In this document: piece after piece, positions 16,884-25,700 of the stretch
Layout of the letters: each line of letters starts with the position of its first letter
Numbering within the stretch: the stretch's first letter is position 1
Origin: Aeromicrobium sp.
Lineage (GTDB): Bacteria > Actinomycetota > Actinomycetes > Propionibacteriales > Nocardioidaceae
Length of the DNA stretch: 43,597 bases
Assembly: GCA_008017265.1 (NCBI GenBank)
Contig: SSHC01000023.1
Coordinates: 1-43,597 of the forward strand
Direction of reading: 5' to 3'
Position numbers and translations under genes: made by a program
Notes under the pieces: model-generated
Database searches by the model: none
Told to the model about the DNA's origin: nothing
Seen by the model: the letters and a program-made list of their open reading frames with translations, nothing else

Positions 16884-17975
16884 ATGACATGGCGCGATCT
16901 TGACCACCCCGAAGCCGGCGGTGCCGAGGTATTTGCCGAGCGGACAGCCGAAGTTATGGCAAAGACAGGCCATAATGTGACGATTGTTTCCGCCGATTTC
17001 GACGGCGCTGAACGACAACTGACCCGCAATGGCTTTTCAATTGTTCGTTCCGGCGGAAGGTTTAGCGTCTACCTGCACGGAATGTGGCATTTGCTTAAGA
17101 ACCGCAAGAAGTACGACGTCGTGCTCGATGTGCAGAATGGTGTGCCGTTCTGGGCGCCTTGGGTGTTCCCCAAGACCGTTGTGCTCTTGGTGCACCACGT
17201 TCACCGCGAACAGTGGCATACGTTCTTTCCACAACCGATTTCGTCGATTGGCTGGTTCTTAGAATCGAAGCTGTCGCCATTCGTCTACCGGAAGAAGCAT
17301 TACGTCACAGTCTCAGAATCTTCGAGGCGCGAATTGGCACAGGTGGGTGTCGACCCGGAACGTGTTTCTGTCATTTACAGTGGCAACGAAGCTCCCCCAG
17401 CAGTACTCGAACACGAACCTAATCTTGACCGCGGTTTCCACCTTGTTGCCCTCGGTCGGCTTGTTCCGCATAAACATGTGGAGTTCGCTATCGACGCGGT
17501 GGCCGAGCTTGCCGATCGTTTCCCCGAAATCCATCTGGACGTTGTCGGATCCGGCGACTGGATGTCGAACCTCGTTGCACATGCCGAAGCGCGCGGCGTC
17601 ACGGATCGAGTCACACTGCATGGCCATGTCGACAATGAGACCAAGCACCGCTTGCTTTCGCGCGCTGCTGTGATGGCCATGCCTTCTCTCAAAGAGGGCT
17701 GGGGCCTCACGATTCTTGAGGCGGGTTATCACGCGGTGCCCTCAGTCGCGTTCCGTCACGCTGGCGGAACTCAGGAGTCTATTCAAGACGGCCATACGGG
17801 AATCCTGTGCGACACGAACGACGAGTTCATCGAGGGCATCGCAAGGCTTCTTGCCTCTCCCGAAGAACGCGCCAAAATGGGCGCCGCAGCTCGTGTCTTT
17901 GCTTTGCGTTTCGATTGGGAACGCACCGGATCCGAGCTCACTGAACTGCTTGAGAAGCAAGCGGACCAAAACTAG
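16884..17975 (+). CDS. GT4 glycosyltransferase
   Basis: GT-B fold glycosyltransferase of family GT4, 363 residues from ATG 16884. It has an N-terminal acceptor domain with TWRDLDHPEAGGAEVF, a donor domain with VALGRLVPHKHVEFAI, and the E-x7-E region (KEGWGLTILEAGYHAVPSV) that contacts the nucleotide sugar. There is no signal peptide, so it acts on the cytoplasmic face. Homologues of this WRDLxHPEAGG type normally begin with a short beta strand before TWRD; here that strand lies upstream of the first ATG, so the annotated start is probably too short. The gene diverges from the methyltransferase pair. Donor and acceptor are unknown. Its position next to an Rv0224c-like methyltransferase and DUF3068 matches the Rv0225 slot in mycobacteria (from memory). 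Confidence 0.9.
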   Translation: MTWRDLDHPEAGGAEVFAERTAEVMAKTGHNVTIVSADFDGAERQLTRNGFSIVRSGGRFSVYLHGMWHLLKNRKKYDVVLDVQNGVPFWAPWVFPKTVVLLVHHVHREQWHTFFPQPISSIGWFLESKLSPFVYRKKHYVTVSESSRRELAQVGVDPERVSVIYSGNEAPPAVLEHEPNLDRGFHLVALGRLVPHKHVEFAIDAVAELADRFPEIHLDVVGSGDWMSNLVAHAEARGVTDRVTLHGHVDNETKHRLLSRAAVMAMPSLKEGWGLTILEAGYHAVPSVAFRHAGGTQESIQDGHTGILCDTNDEFIEGIARLLASPEERAKMGAAARVFALRFDWERTGSELTELLEKQADQN

Positions 17976-18088
17976 TTATACGCTGCTCTATTTCCCGGGG
18001 CGCCTAGTTCACGAGTTCGTCCCAAGTTCGCCTCAAGGATGTGCGACAGTGCCACTCCTTTAAGCAAAAGTCCGGGAATAGCAACAAA

Positions 18089-18124
18089 TATGGGCCCCCG
18101 CCTCGTGAGAGGAAGGGGCCCATA
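18089..18124. terminator. Bidirectional terminator hairpin between convergent genes
   Basis: TATGGGCCCC (18089-18098) pairs perfectly with GGGGCCCATA (18115-18124). The loop contains an inner CCTC-GTGA-GAGG stem. It lies between the GT4 stop and the DUF3068 stop, and a weak T-rich run (ATATTTGTTGC) follows on the minus strand. Confidence 0.75.
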
Positions 18125-18153
18125 CTTGTTACAGCGTGGGTGTCTTTACCCGA

Positions 18154-19134
18154 TCAGGCGTTAGCCTTCGCTTTGCGGCCGAAGCCGATTGCGAGACCAG
18201 TACCGACGAGCAGCGACAAGACGCCGAGGATTCCGAGAACAACCGGGGCAGTTCCCTTCACCGCGTTCAATGCAACCGACTTGGATGCGTAATCTGCGAT
18301 GTTTTGATCAACAGTTTCTTCGGTGAAGACGCTGACGGTGTCCATAGCCATGACCGGCGTAGCACCAGGCTCATCGAGGTACATCATTTGCTTCTGTGCC
18401 TCTTGGAGCTTGATTATGACGCCAGTTACTGGCTCGACCCATACGGTACGAGTGTTCTCGTAAGTACGACGTGCCTCAACAGCACCAGTGTCTTCGAGAC
18501 CGAACAAACCGCGTGGGACTTCACGCACACCGAAGTCCGTTTCAGGAACGTAACCTTCGAACTTGTACACCTTCATGGTGGTGCCATCAGTCGCCTTGAG
18601 TTCAGTTTCTTCCTTGAAGTCAAGGGTCATTGGAGCCCGAGTCGTGTGGTCCCAGTACTCGTATGACTTCTTTTCCGTACCGAATGGGAACTTCATCAAG
18701 ATACCTTCGAACTTGATGGGCTCGCCGTTCTGTTCATCGCCCGACCAACCGATAGCAAGGCCGGAGGAACGATCAACGGCAAACTTCTGCGACAGGAAGT
18801 CCATGGGAGGTGCTTCACCGTTGTTGTCCGTCGATAGACCCTTATCGAACACTGCGACGTTGCGGGCCTTAAGGCCGACTTCGTCTGCAGCTTCTTGAAC
18901 CAGGGTTGGATCGCCGATAACGCGAACGACCGTTTTGATTGGTCCGGAACCAGGCGCAACGTTATCCGCATCGAAGAATGTGGCGTTATCGTCCGACAGG
19001 ACCTGTTCGCTGTTTTGGTCCTGTGGGACGACCGCGAGGCGATCGTAAGCATAGAACTTCAAGCAAAGACCGAGCGTTATTAGAAACGCACCGAGAGTAA
19101 AAAACGTGACTGCGCCACGCGAGAACTTGCGCAC
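18154..19134 (-). CDS. DUF3068 (PorA-family-like) membrane protein
   Basis: A 326-residue protein of family DUF3068, found in actinobacterial envelopes and, from memory, matching Rv0227c. There is one membrane segment at each end: about 9-28 (VTFFTLGAFLITLGLCLKFY) and about 295-318 (PVVLGILGVLSLLVGTGLAI). The ~265 residues between are predicted extracytoplasmic and beta-rich (YKFEGYVPETDFG, GVIIKLQEAQKQ). The cytoplasmic tail is short and basic (GRKAKANA). GTG at 19134 has GGAGG 5 nt upstream. The family's function is unsettled; a porin or envelope-trafficking role has been suggested from context. It follows the heptose genes after 54 bp on the same strand and may be on their transcript. Confidence 0.88.
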   Translation of the reverse strand: MRKFSRGAVTFFTLGAFLITLGLCLKFYAYDRLAVVPQDQNSEQVLSDDNATFFDADNVAPGSGPIKTVVRVIGDPTLVQEAADEVGLKARNVAVFDKGLSTDNNGEAPPMDFLSQKFAVDRSSGLAIGWSGDEQNGEPIKFEGILMKFPFGTEKKSYEYWDHTTRAPMTLDFKEETELKATDGTTMKVYKFEGYVPETDFGVREVPRGLFGLEDTGAVEARRTYENTRTVWVEPVTGVIIKLQEAQKQMMYLDEPGATPVMAMDTVSVFTEETVDQNIADYASKSVALNAVKGTAPVVLGILGVLSLLVGTGLAIGFGRKAKANA

Positions 19135-19188
19135 TAGAGCCTCCAGTGTAAATGAGAGATACCTCGCGTTACCCTACCAGCAAATTCA

Positions 19189-19773
19189 TTACTCGTGGGT
19201 ACAAAGTGCTAATAGTTTTTGAACTTTTTGAACTAGTCCCACTTTTGGGTCATCTAGCCCCAGGAACGGGACGCCCGCAGCTCGTGCCGCCCCACGATCC
19301 CGATCGGAATCACCGACCATCACCGTTCGAGAAGCCTCGGCCCACTTCGCTCGAGATAGTGCTTGAACGATGAGGCCTGGCAGGGGTTTGCGACAGTCGC
19401 ACGTGCCTTCTTCGTGTGGACACACATGGAAACCATCAAAATGGGCGCCACCTGCGGCGAACTCAGCGACAAGGCGCCGATGAACCGCGACCAACTGATG
19501 CTCGCTAAGCGCTCCTGTGGCAATCCCCCGCTGGTTGGTCACCACAACGACTTTGGCACCGCACTCGTTCAGCTGCCGCACAACGTCAACAGCACCGGGC
19601 AGAACATCTAAGTCGTCTGGATCTGAGACATACCCTGGCCTGAGTCGGTTGAGTGTGCCATCGCGGTCAAGCAAGACAAAATTCGTGCGCAACAATGCAA
19701 CCGGTGCTGCAATTGGCTCGCGGGAACGGCCGAGAAGTTCCTCGTCTGTCCAAGCATGATGAATCAATGTCAT
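19189..19773 (-). CDS. gmhB: D-glycero-D-manno-heptose 1,7-bisphosphate 7-phosphatase
   Basis: HAD-superfamily phosphatase of subfamily IIIA, 194 residues. It has the HAD nucleophile motif LLDRDGTLN (33-42), motif II VVTNQRGI, the zinc-binding loop CPHEEGTCDCRKP with the CxH and CxC ligands, and motif IV VGDSDRDRGAA. GmhB removes the C7 phosphate of heptose 1,7-bisphosphate. The zinc loop is compact, with fewer residues between CPH and CDC than in E. coli GmhB. The first ~28 residues precede the usual start of the family and look like a short extension. ATG at 19773 overlaps the gmhA stop (ATGA). Histidinol-phosphate phosphatase is the alternative for this family, but the gmhA and hddA neighbours settle the pathway. 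Confidence 0.92.
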   Translation of the reverse strand: MTLIHHAWTDEELLGRSREPIAAPVALLRTNFVLLDRDGTLNRLRPGYVSDPDDLDVLPGAVDVVRQLNECGAKVVVVTNQRGIATGALSEHQLVAVHRRLVAEFAAGGAHFDGFHVCPHEEGTCDCRKPLPGLIVQALSRAKWAEASRTVMVGDSDRDRGAARAAGVPFLGLDDPKVGLVQKVQKLLALCTHE

Positions 19774-20423
19774 GAAGGTTGGGAAAGTACATCCACTGCT
19801 TCACACCACGAATGCGCCCACATCAGATGAACTTCTTGAATCCGCGGAGTCTCGTTGGAGGGCACTTTCAGAACGTGATCTGCCCGCCCAGGCAGTTTCC
19901 CGCCAGTGAGTCCGGTCATCGCGATCGTGACCAAGCCGCGTTCTTTAGCCGCATCGAGGGCGTTCAGGATTGATGGGCTATTGCCACTCGTCGACATCAC
20001 GATCAAGACATCGCCGGGACGTCCAAGTGACTGAACTCCGCGAACGTACACATCGTCGAAGCCGTAGTCGTTACCGACAGCAGTGATCGAAGTCGAAGAA
20101 TCCGCAAGCGAGGCAGACGGCAGCGGGGCTCTGTCCATGATGCACTTTCCGACGAACTCGGCCGCAATGTGACTAGACATCGATGCGCTTCCGCCATTGC
20201 CAGCAACCAAGATCGTGCCACCGTTTCGCAAGCATTCGGCGATGGACCGGCCCGCTGCGTTGACTTCGGCGACGAGAGAGGGGTCGGTAACTGCCTGTGC
20301 CAGCGTGGCCCATGCATGGAGACTCACGTTTTGTCGCTCGGCAACCATGTCATTGATGGCGTTGTCGCTAACCCCATGAATAACGTGTGTTACTCCGTTG
20401 TGAGTTTCGCTCGACTGATTCAT
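19770..20423 (-). CDS. gmhA: Sedoheptulose 7-phosphate isomerase (SIS domain)
   Basis: First step of heptose synthesis: sedoheptulose 7-phosphate to D-glycero-D-manno-heptose 7-phosphate. The 217-residue SIS-domain protein has the phosphate-binding loop AGNGGSASMSSHIAAEF, the segment AVGNDYGFDDV and the C-terminal zinc/catalytic segment NETPRIQEVHLMWAH typical of GmhA. Start is ATG 20423, chosen because GAGAGG lies 9 nt upstream and because the ATG shares its first base with the hddA stop (TAATG). A longer frame to 20441 has no such support. About 20 residues precede the family core. Cytoplasmic, with coupled translation on both sides. Confidence 0.93.
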   Translation of the reverse strand: MNQSSETHNGVTHVIHGVSDNAINDMVAERQNVSLHAWATLAQAVTDPSLVAEVNAAGRSIAECLRNGGTILVAGNGGSASMSSHIAAEFVGKCIMDRAPLPSASLADSSTSITAVGNDYGFDDVYVRGVQSLGRPGDVLIVMSTSGNSPSILNALDAAKERGLVTIAMTGLTGGKLPGRADHVLKVPSNETPRIQEVHLMWAHSWCEAVDVLSQPS

Positions 20424-21520
20424 TAGCTTTGACCTCTCCACGTCACGACGCCTTCGCCCGAGAAGGTGAACTCGGAAACCTTCAATCCCATTTCAGATAG
20501 CCTATCCGCGACGAGATGCCGGCGTTCAAACTCGCAGATAAAAATGAGGTGACCGCCGCCACCTGCACCTGTCACTTTCCCGCCGAGCGCACCGTTCTTC
20601 AACGCGACGTCGATAGCTTCGTCGATGAGCGGGGTAGCGATCCGGTCAGACATCTTCCGCTTCTGCTGCCATGCGTCGTTGAGCAAATGACCCAAGGTAT
20701 CGACTTGGCCACGCACAAGCGCGTGCTTCATTTCCTCAGCGAGCAACTTCTGGGCTCGCAGGCCTTCAATGGCTTTGTCGTCGCCGGTCTCGTAACGCTT
20801 CACTTGATCGTCAATGATGTGATCGCTCACACGGGTCTTGCCTGTGTACGCCAAGAGCATGTTGTGTTCGAGTTCGTGAACCGTCGAGTCCCTGATGCGA
20901 AGCGGATTCACCACGACGTCATCGCCCTTGAACTCAATAAAGTTGAATCCACCAAAAGCAGCGGCATACTGATCTTGAGCGCCACCGGGAATCTTGAGAT
21001 CTTCGCGTTCAAGCCGGAAAGCCAGTTCAGCAACTTCATAGTCGGTGAGATCCAGCCCCAAGTACTCGGCGACCACGCCGATGATGGCCACCATGACCGC
21101 ACTCGAAGAGCCAAGTCCTGAACCCGGGGGCGCATTCGTATGAATAAAGAGGTCAAAACCAGCGCTAGCGCGCGAGCCTTGATAATCGCGAAGTCGCCGA
21201 ATCACCGCTTTGGGTAAGTCTAGATGACCGTCAAACTCGACTTCGTCGTCAATACCAAAGCCAACAGTCGAACCGAAATCAAGCGATTTGACCGTGACCT
21301 GGCCGTCCGTTCGGGGGCGAAGCGTGCAGTAACTGTACGCCGCGATAGTTGACGACAGAACAGCTCCGCCTTCGCGATGGGTGAACGGTGCAACGTCCGT
21401 CCCGCCGCCAGCGTAGGAAATGCGCAACGGTGCACGCGCACGTAAAACTGGACGTCGCTCGTCCCAAGAACCTGCTTCAAGTTCCTTTTGTGGAATACGA
21501 TCATGACGGTGGGAAGTCAA
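20423..21520 (-). CDS. hddA: D-glycero-alpha-D-manno-heptose 7-phosphate kinase (GHMP kinase)
   Basis: GHMP-family sugar kinase, 365 residues, placing an alpha-phosphate at C1 of D,D-heptose 7-phosphate. Motif 1 is RAPLRISYAGGGTDVAPF, motif 2 the ATP loop PPGSGLGSSSAVMVAI, and motif 3 KVTGAGGGGHLIF. These are the HddA/FKP-like kinase signatures, and the AGGGTD segment is characteristic. HddA belongs to the GDP-D-alpha-D-heptose branch, distinct from the HldE/ADP-heptose branch. Start is TTG 21520, with AGGAG 5 nt upstream; a GTG at 21553 would add 11 residues but lacks a ribosome binding site. First gene of the hddA-gmhA-gmhB transcript, with a 73-bp divergent gap to the acyltransferase gene. 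Confidence 0.92.
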   Translation of the reverse strand: MTSHRHDRIPQKELEAGSWDERRPVLRARAPLRISYAGGGTDVAPFTHREGGAVLSSTIAAYSYCTLRPRTDGQVTVKSLDFGSTVGFGIDDEVEFDGHLDLPKAVIRRLRDYQGSRASAGFDLFIHTNAPPGSGLGSSSAVMVAIIGVVAEYLGLDLTDYEVAELAFRLEREDLKIPGGAQDQYAAAFGGFNFIEFKGDDVVVNPLRIRDSTVHELEHNMLLAYTGKTRVSDHIIDDQVKRYETGDDKAIEGLRAQKLLAEEMKHALVRGQVDTLGHLLNDAWQQKRKMSDRIATPLIDEAIDVALKNGALGGKVTGAGGGGHLIFICEFERRHLVADRLSEMGLKVSEFTFSGEGVVTWRGQS

Positions 21521-21593
21521 GGGAACTCCTGTACGAGGGAAACTTTGCGTCACCGCAATCTACCCGATCTATCGATACCAGGAGAGTGCAAAC

Positions 21594-22793
21594 GTGGAAC
21601 ATGTACGACTGATCGACAGTCTACGTGGACTAGCTGCCGGTCTCGTCTTGGTTTCACATGTCGCTTTCTGGACGGGCGCATCGCATACCGATGTGGTCGG
21701 CGGTTTCCTAGCTCGGGGAGATGCCGGCGTCGCCATCTTCTTCGCGATTTCGGCATTCTTGCTGTTGTCCCCCACCTTTGCGCTGCTGCTCGATCCGAAA
21801 TCCACAAGGCGCACATCATGGGATGCTTATGCGTTGCGTCGAGCGGCTCGCATTTTGCCTGCATATTGGTTTGCCTACGCAGGTGTCCTCGTTGTTGGAT
21901 ACTTAGCAACAACACCCGATGGGGTTGGCAGTCTCAAGAAAATTCTCGCGCACATCTTTCTCACACAAGGCTTCACGACCAACAAATACCAGAGTTTCAG
22001 CCAAACCTGGAGCCTCACAACTGAGGTTTCCTTCTACGTACTCGTTCCTTTCATTTCTTGGCTCCTCACCCGTGCCACGCGCCATGGGGCAGCGTCCGTC
22101 CTGTCTCGAGTGCTTTCCTACATTGCCTTCACGGCACTCATCGGGTTGCTAAGTCAGGCGCTCGCTTGGTTCCTGATGGATTCAGGAACCATCACTCTCG
22201 CCAACGCACTGGGGACAAGCGCGCTCGGCCACGCAGCGTGGTTTGCGGTCGGCGCATTTGTCGCTGTGATCGTGCAAGCTCAACGCCAGGGACTTTTGAC
22301 AGTAGAAGTTAATGGACTAGCTCGTTATGGACGATGGTTACTTAACCAAGACCGGAGCACAGTACTTTTGGCCGCTTGTGCCGTGTTCGTGCTTGCGTCA
22401 ACGCCCGTTGCCGGCCCACGAAATCTCGACTTCCCTACCTTGGCTGAGTCGCTCATCAAAGAATTTCTCTACGCCTTGTTCGCGTTGCTGGTCTTATTGG
22501 CCGCAATCAAACCCATCCCCAAGGGCACGTCGCTGGACTCATACGCAAAGTCTGGTTTCAACGCTTGGATCGGGAACACCTCCTACGGGGTATTCCTGTG
22601 GCACGTGCTGGTTCTTCAGTTGGTATTTATGACAACCGGAGCAGAGCTTTTCAATGCCGGTTTCGGTTGGACTCTCCAACTCGTGGTGACTGTGACTCTT
22701 GCTATTGCGAGTTTCTCGTGGTTCGTCGTGGAAAAGCCGATACTGACGTTTGTTCGTGGACGAACCACCAGCGCACGAGCGCAGCGAGACTGA
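21594..22793 (+). CDS. AT3 family membrane acyltransferase (OafA/YrhL type)
   Basis: A 399-residue integral membrane O-acyltransferase of the Acyl_transf_3 family, with about ten hydrophobic segments. The N-terminal signature is RLIDSLRGLAAGLVLVSHVAFW, with the conserved Arg and the transmembrane His. Further marks are SQTWSLTTEVSFY, NTSYGVFLWHVLV and the family-typical end FSWFVVEKPIL. There is no SGNH domain, unlike the three large paralogues at 36922-43043. GTG at 21594 has AGGAGAG 9 nt upstream. Members move acetyl or other acyl groups across the membrane onto envelope glycans or lipids. It is diverged from the heptose genes; position and type match Rv0228 or Rv0111 of mycobacteria (memory). 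The last 92 bp overlap the 3' end of aftD on the opposite strand. Confidence 0.92.
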   Translation: MEHVRLIDSLRGLAAGLVLVSHVAFWTGASHTDVVGGFLARGDAGVAIFFAISAFLLLSPTFALLLDPKSTRRTSWDAYALRRAARILPAYWFAYAGVLVVGYLATTPDGVGSLKKILAHIFLTQGFTTNKYQSFSQTWSLTTEVSFYVLVPFISWLLTRATRHGAASVLSRVLSYIAFTALIGLLSQALAWFLMDSGTITLANALGTSALGHAAWFAVGAFVAVIVQAQRQGLLTVEVNGLARYGRWLLNQDRSTVLLAACAVFVLASTPVAGPRNLDFPTLAESLIKEFLYALFALLVLLAAIKPIPKGTSLDSYAKSGFNAWIGNTSYGVFLWHVLVLQLVFMTTGAELFNAGFGWTLQLVVTVTLAIASFSWFVVEKPILTFVRGRTTSARAQRD

Positions 22794-25700
22794 CCAGACT
22801 GAGCGTTTGGCCGGCGATCGCGCCGGCGGACGCGTGGTCGACAACCCCGAGAGCGGACATCAGAACACCCGCCGCGCATAGTGCACCGGGGGCGACCAGT
22901 AGTAGCCACCTAATTGGCAGCGCGAGGACGCCGAGCGCGAAGATGCCCCCGATAGGGCCGCCAAACAGGACACCCACTGCCCCTACTGCGAGCATTTGCC
23001 CGATCAATCCATGTCCCAACGCGCGACTGGGATTCACCTCTTCTTGAACGAGAGGTGCGATGTCTCGATTCGCATCGACTTCGGCCGAACCGAGTCTGCG
23101 CACGCCTCGTGAAGCGATCACGAACACGAACAGCGCCGCAAGCGCAATAGCAGGCCCACTCATCAGACCCAAGGCATGCAACTTCTGCGAATCGAATGTG
23201 ATCGATAGTGTCTCGGCGGAGTGGGCCGGAACGATAAACCCTTGTTGCCACCCATCAATCTCGATCGCTTCGAGTTCGTTTCCGTGAGAGTCTCGCGCTA
23301 TCCAGCCGCGATTAAACCCTTGCGGCAGAACTAGGATGGACTGCGTCAAAGTATCGACTTCCACCGAGAGCCTAGTCGGATTTATGCGCCTGAGCGCGAC
23401 TTTCTCCGGGCTGTATTGAGTTGCTACTGGCTCCAAGCCCTCGGGCGTGCGCTCACTCGAATGAATCGCAAGCGCGTTCCACGCCAGCCATGTCGGCAGA
23501 CTGATCCGAGCACTGGTCGTTCCATCGGGCACCGTCAGGTACGTGCTTGTGCAGCGCTCGAGACGAAGGACCCCATTGTTTGCGAGTTTTTTGCGCGTGG
23601 TCGATAACCGGAATGAAGCCGCGGACTCCCCCAGTTCTACTCGCACGACCCCGCACTCAGTCTCGATCACATCTGACTGTGGGGTGAGACCGAGAATCCG
23701 CGTCTCCGGGATGCGCCAAGGAGACCTGTCGTCCACATTGTTGGGTCGCTTGAAGGCAAGGCTGAAGGAGTCAGTTGTGACGCCCACGTTTCTGGAAGTC
23801 GGTGAGATCCGGATGACTCCCCCGCTATGGATGAATCGGACGCCTGGCGAGCCTTCGTTGAGGGACAGGCCCTTGATCAACGTCTTCTGGTCCAATTTCA
23901 CGTCGACAATCGCTTCGTCAACGCCGGCCGGAACAGTCCACGTGGTTGATGGGTCGGCATCAAAAGAGGCACCGGGACGGTCGTTCGGCGAACTACTTCG
24001 GCGGTGGTCGGTTGACATCACGAAACCATCCAGCATCCGGTCAAGTTCCGGTCCTGGATGCGCCCGCACGCTAACGTCTGCCGCAAGTTGCTTCGCCTCG
24101 GCCACGTTGAGTAACCATTCCTGCTGGTGCGTACCCTCGGCACGACGGCCAATCAACGACTGACCAACGAGCACGTGGCCGTTCCCGGTGCGTTCAGCGA
24201 ACAACGCCAGCGATTCTGACGAGAAGTCAATGAGGTTTGGCAGTTTTGCCTTCGAGCCGAGATCAATCTTCGAACTTGAAACTTCCGCGATGCCAACCAC
24301 ACGATTAACTGGCGATTTGGGGAAGGATATCCGTAACCGTGAAACTTTCGTCCCACTCAAGTCGAGTGAAACCTCACCTTGCGCGTCCGCCGCAATTGAT
24401 CTGTTCTGAGCCTTTTCAGTAGCCTCCCAGACCCGTATGTTCACTGAACTCGGCGCGCGATACCGCGAGGGCGTCGCCAACACCACGTTCAATCGGCCAA
24501 GATCGACTGGTTTGGAAAAGTCGATCTCGTACCACGACGACTTTTCTGCATCACTCCACCACGCTGTTGCAAGGTCGTCATCGAGTGCCGCAGCAGTCGA
24601 ATATCCAGACCCGAGGGAAAGGTCACCAAAGGGATCGGAGCCGGAGCTTGATGCGCGAATCTGGCTGGCCCCTTGCCACACGCGTACGACGTGGTCGTCT
24701 GGATCGGCAAGCGGCGGCAATGGTCGCGCACCTATCGCGGTTGGCGCCGTATTCGAAGCGGCGAACAGTTCACTTGTGGCCCATGCCGGCAGCAGTCCAC
24801 TATTCCACGTCGTCCATCTAAACGTGTCCGTTCGTAGTTGGGCCGACGAGACACCAGGAGCGGTTGCGGTTGGTCGCGAGGAGTCAATTACGCCCGCTTG
24901 CAAGCCCCACAAAAGCGCTTCTGGTGAACCATCGACGTTCAAAAGTTGGTCCTGCTCATAGAGGGTCGCCCCGCTCAGCGATGTGCCCTGTACCGACCAC
25001 ACAGATATTTCGTCGCTCACGCGGTTGACCAACTCGAAGCCTGGACTATTTGAGAGGGTCCGCTCCACCATCGCCGGATCGTGCATACGAATCGAATTGG
25101 CCACATCGGATCGAACAACAATTCGCTCAATACCCATTCGGTTGAGGATTGGCGCGAGTGCCGGTGAACCAAGTCCTTCTCCAGCGGCGAGGTCTATTGC
25201 GTCAAGTAGCCGAACTGCTCCCGGATGCCCAAGGGGAGCAGCAGCGCGGATCACGACAGGTGACTTTGCCAAAGCGGTGAGTGGCTCGTCGCTCACTTTG
25301 CCCCATGTCATCTCGGCGTTTCGCGCATGCGGCAAGACGAGTGTGCTCCCACCGCTGACCGAAGCCATGTCGTCAATCAATTCGGCCGTCGTGACCCAGC
25401 TTTCGGGGACAGTCTCGAAGGCATTGGCATCACCAATACGACCAACCCAAAGGGCCGTCGGGCTGAGCAGAGCGAAAGTCAGGCCCACAACACCAACAAC
25501 GTGAGCGACTTTTCGCCGGTGCTCGAGAAGATGCCTCACGCCATACGCAAAACCGAAGGCAATTGGCAATCGAATCATTGGATCGAATTTGTGCACATTT
25601 CGGAAAGGCGCACCGACACCGTCAAGAAACTCACGAACAACCGAACTCACTGGCGAACCGGGAGTGCCGCTGTATCCGATAGAAACGAGCACAAGACCGA

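Noticed and set aside
20516-21121. Plus-strand frame of 201 codons
   Set aside because: Antisense to hddA, whose three GHMP motifs are intact.
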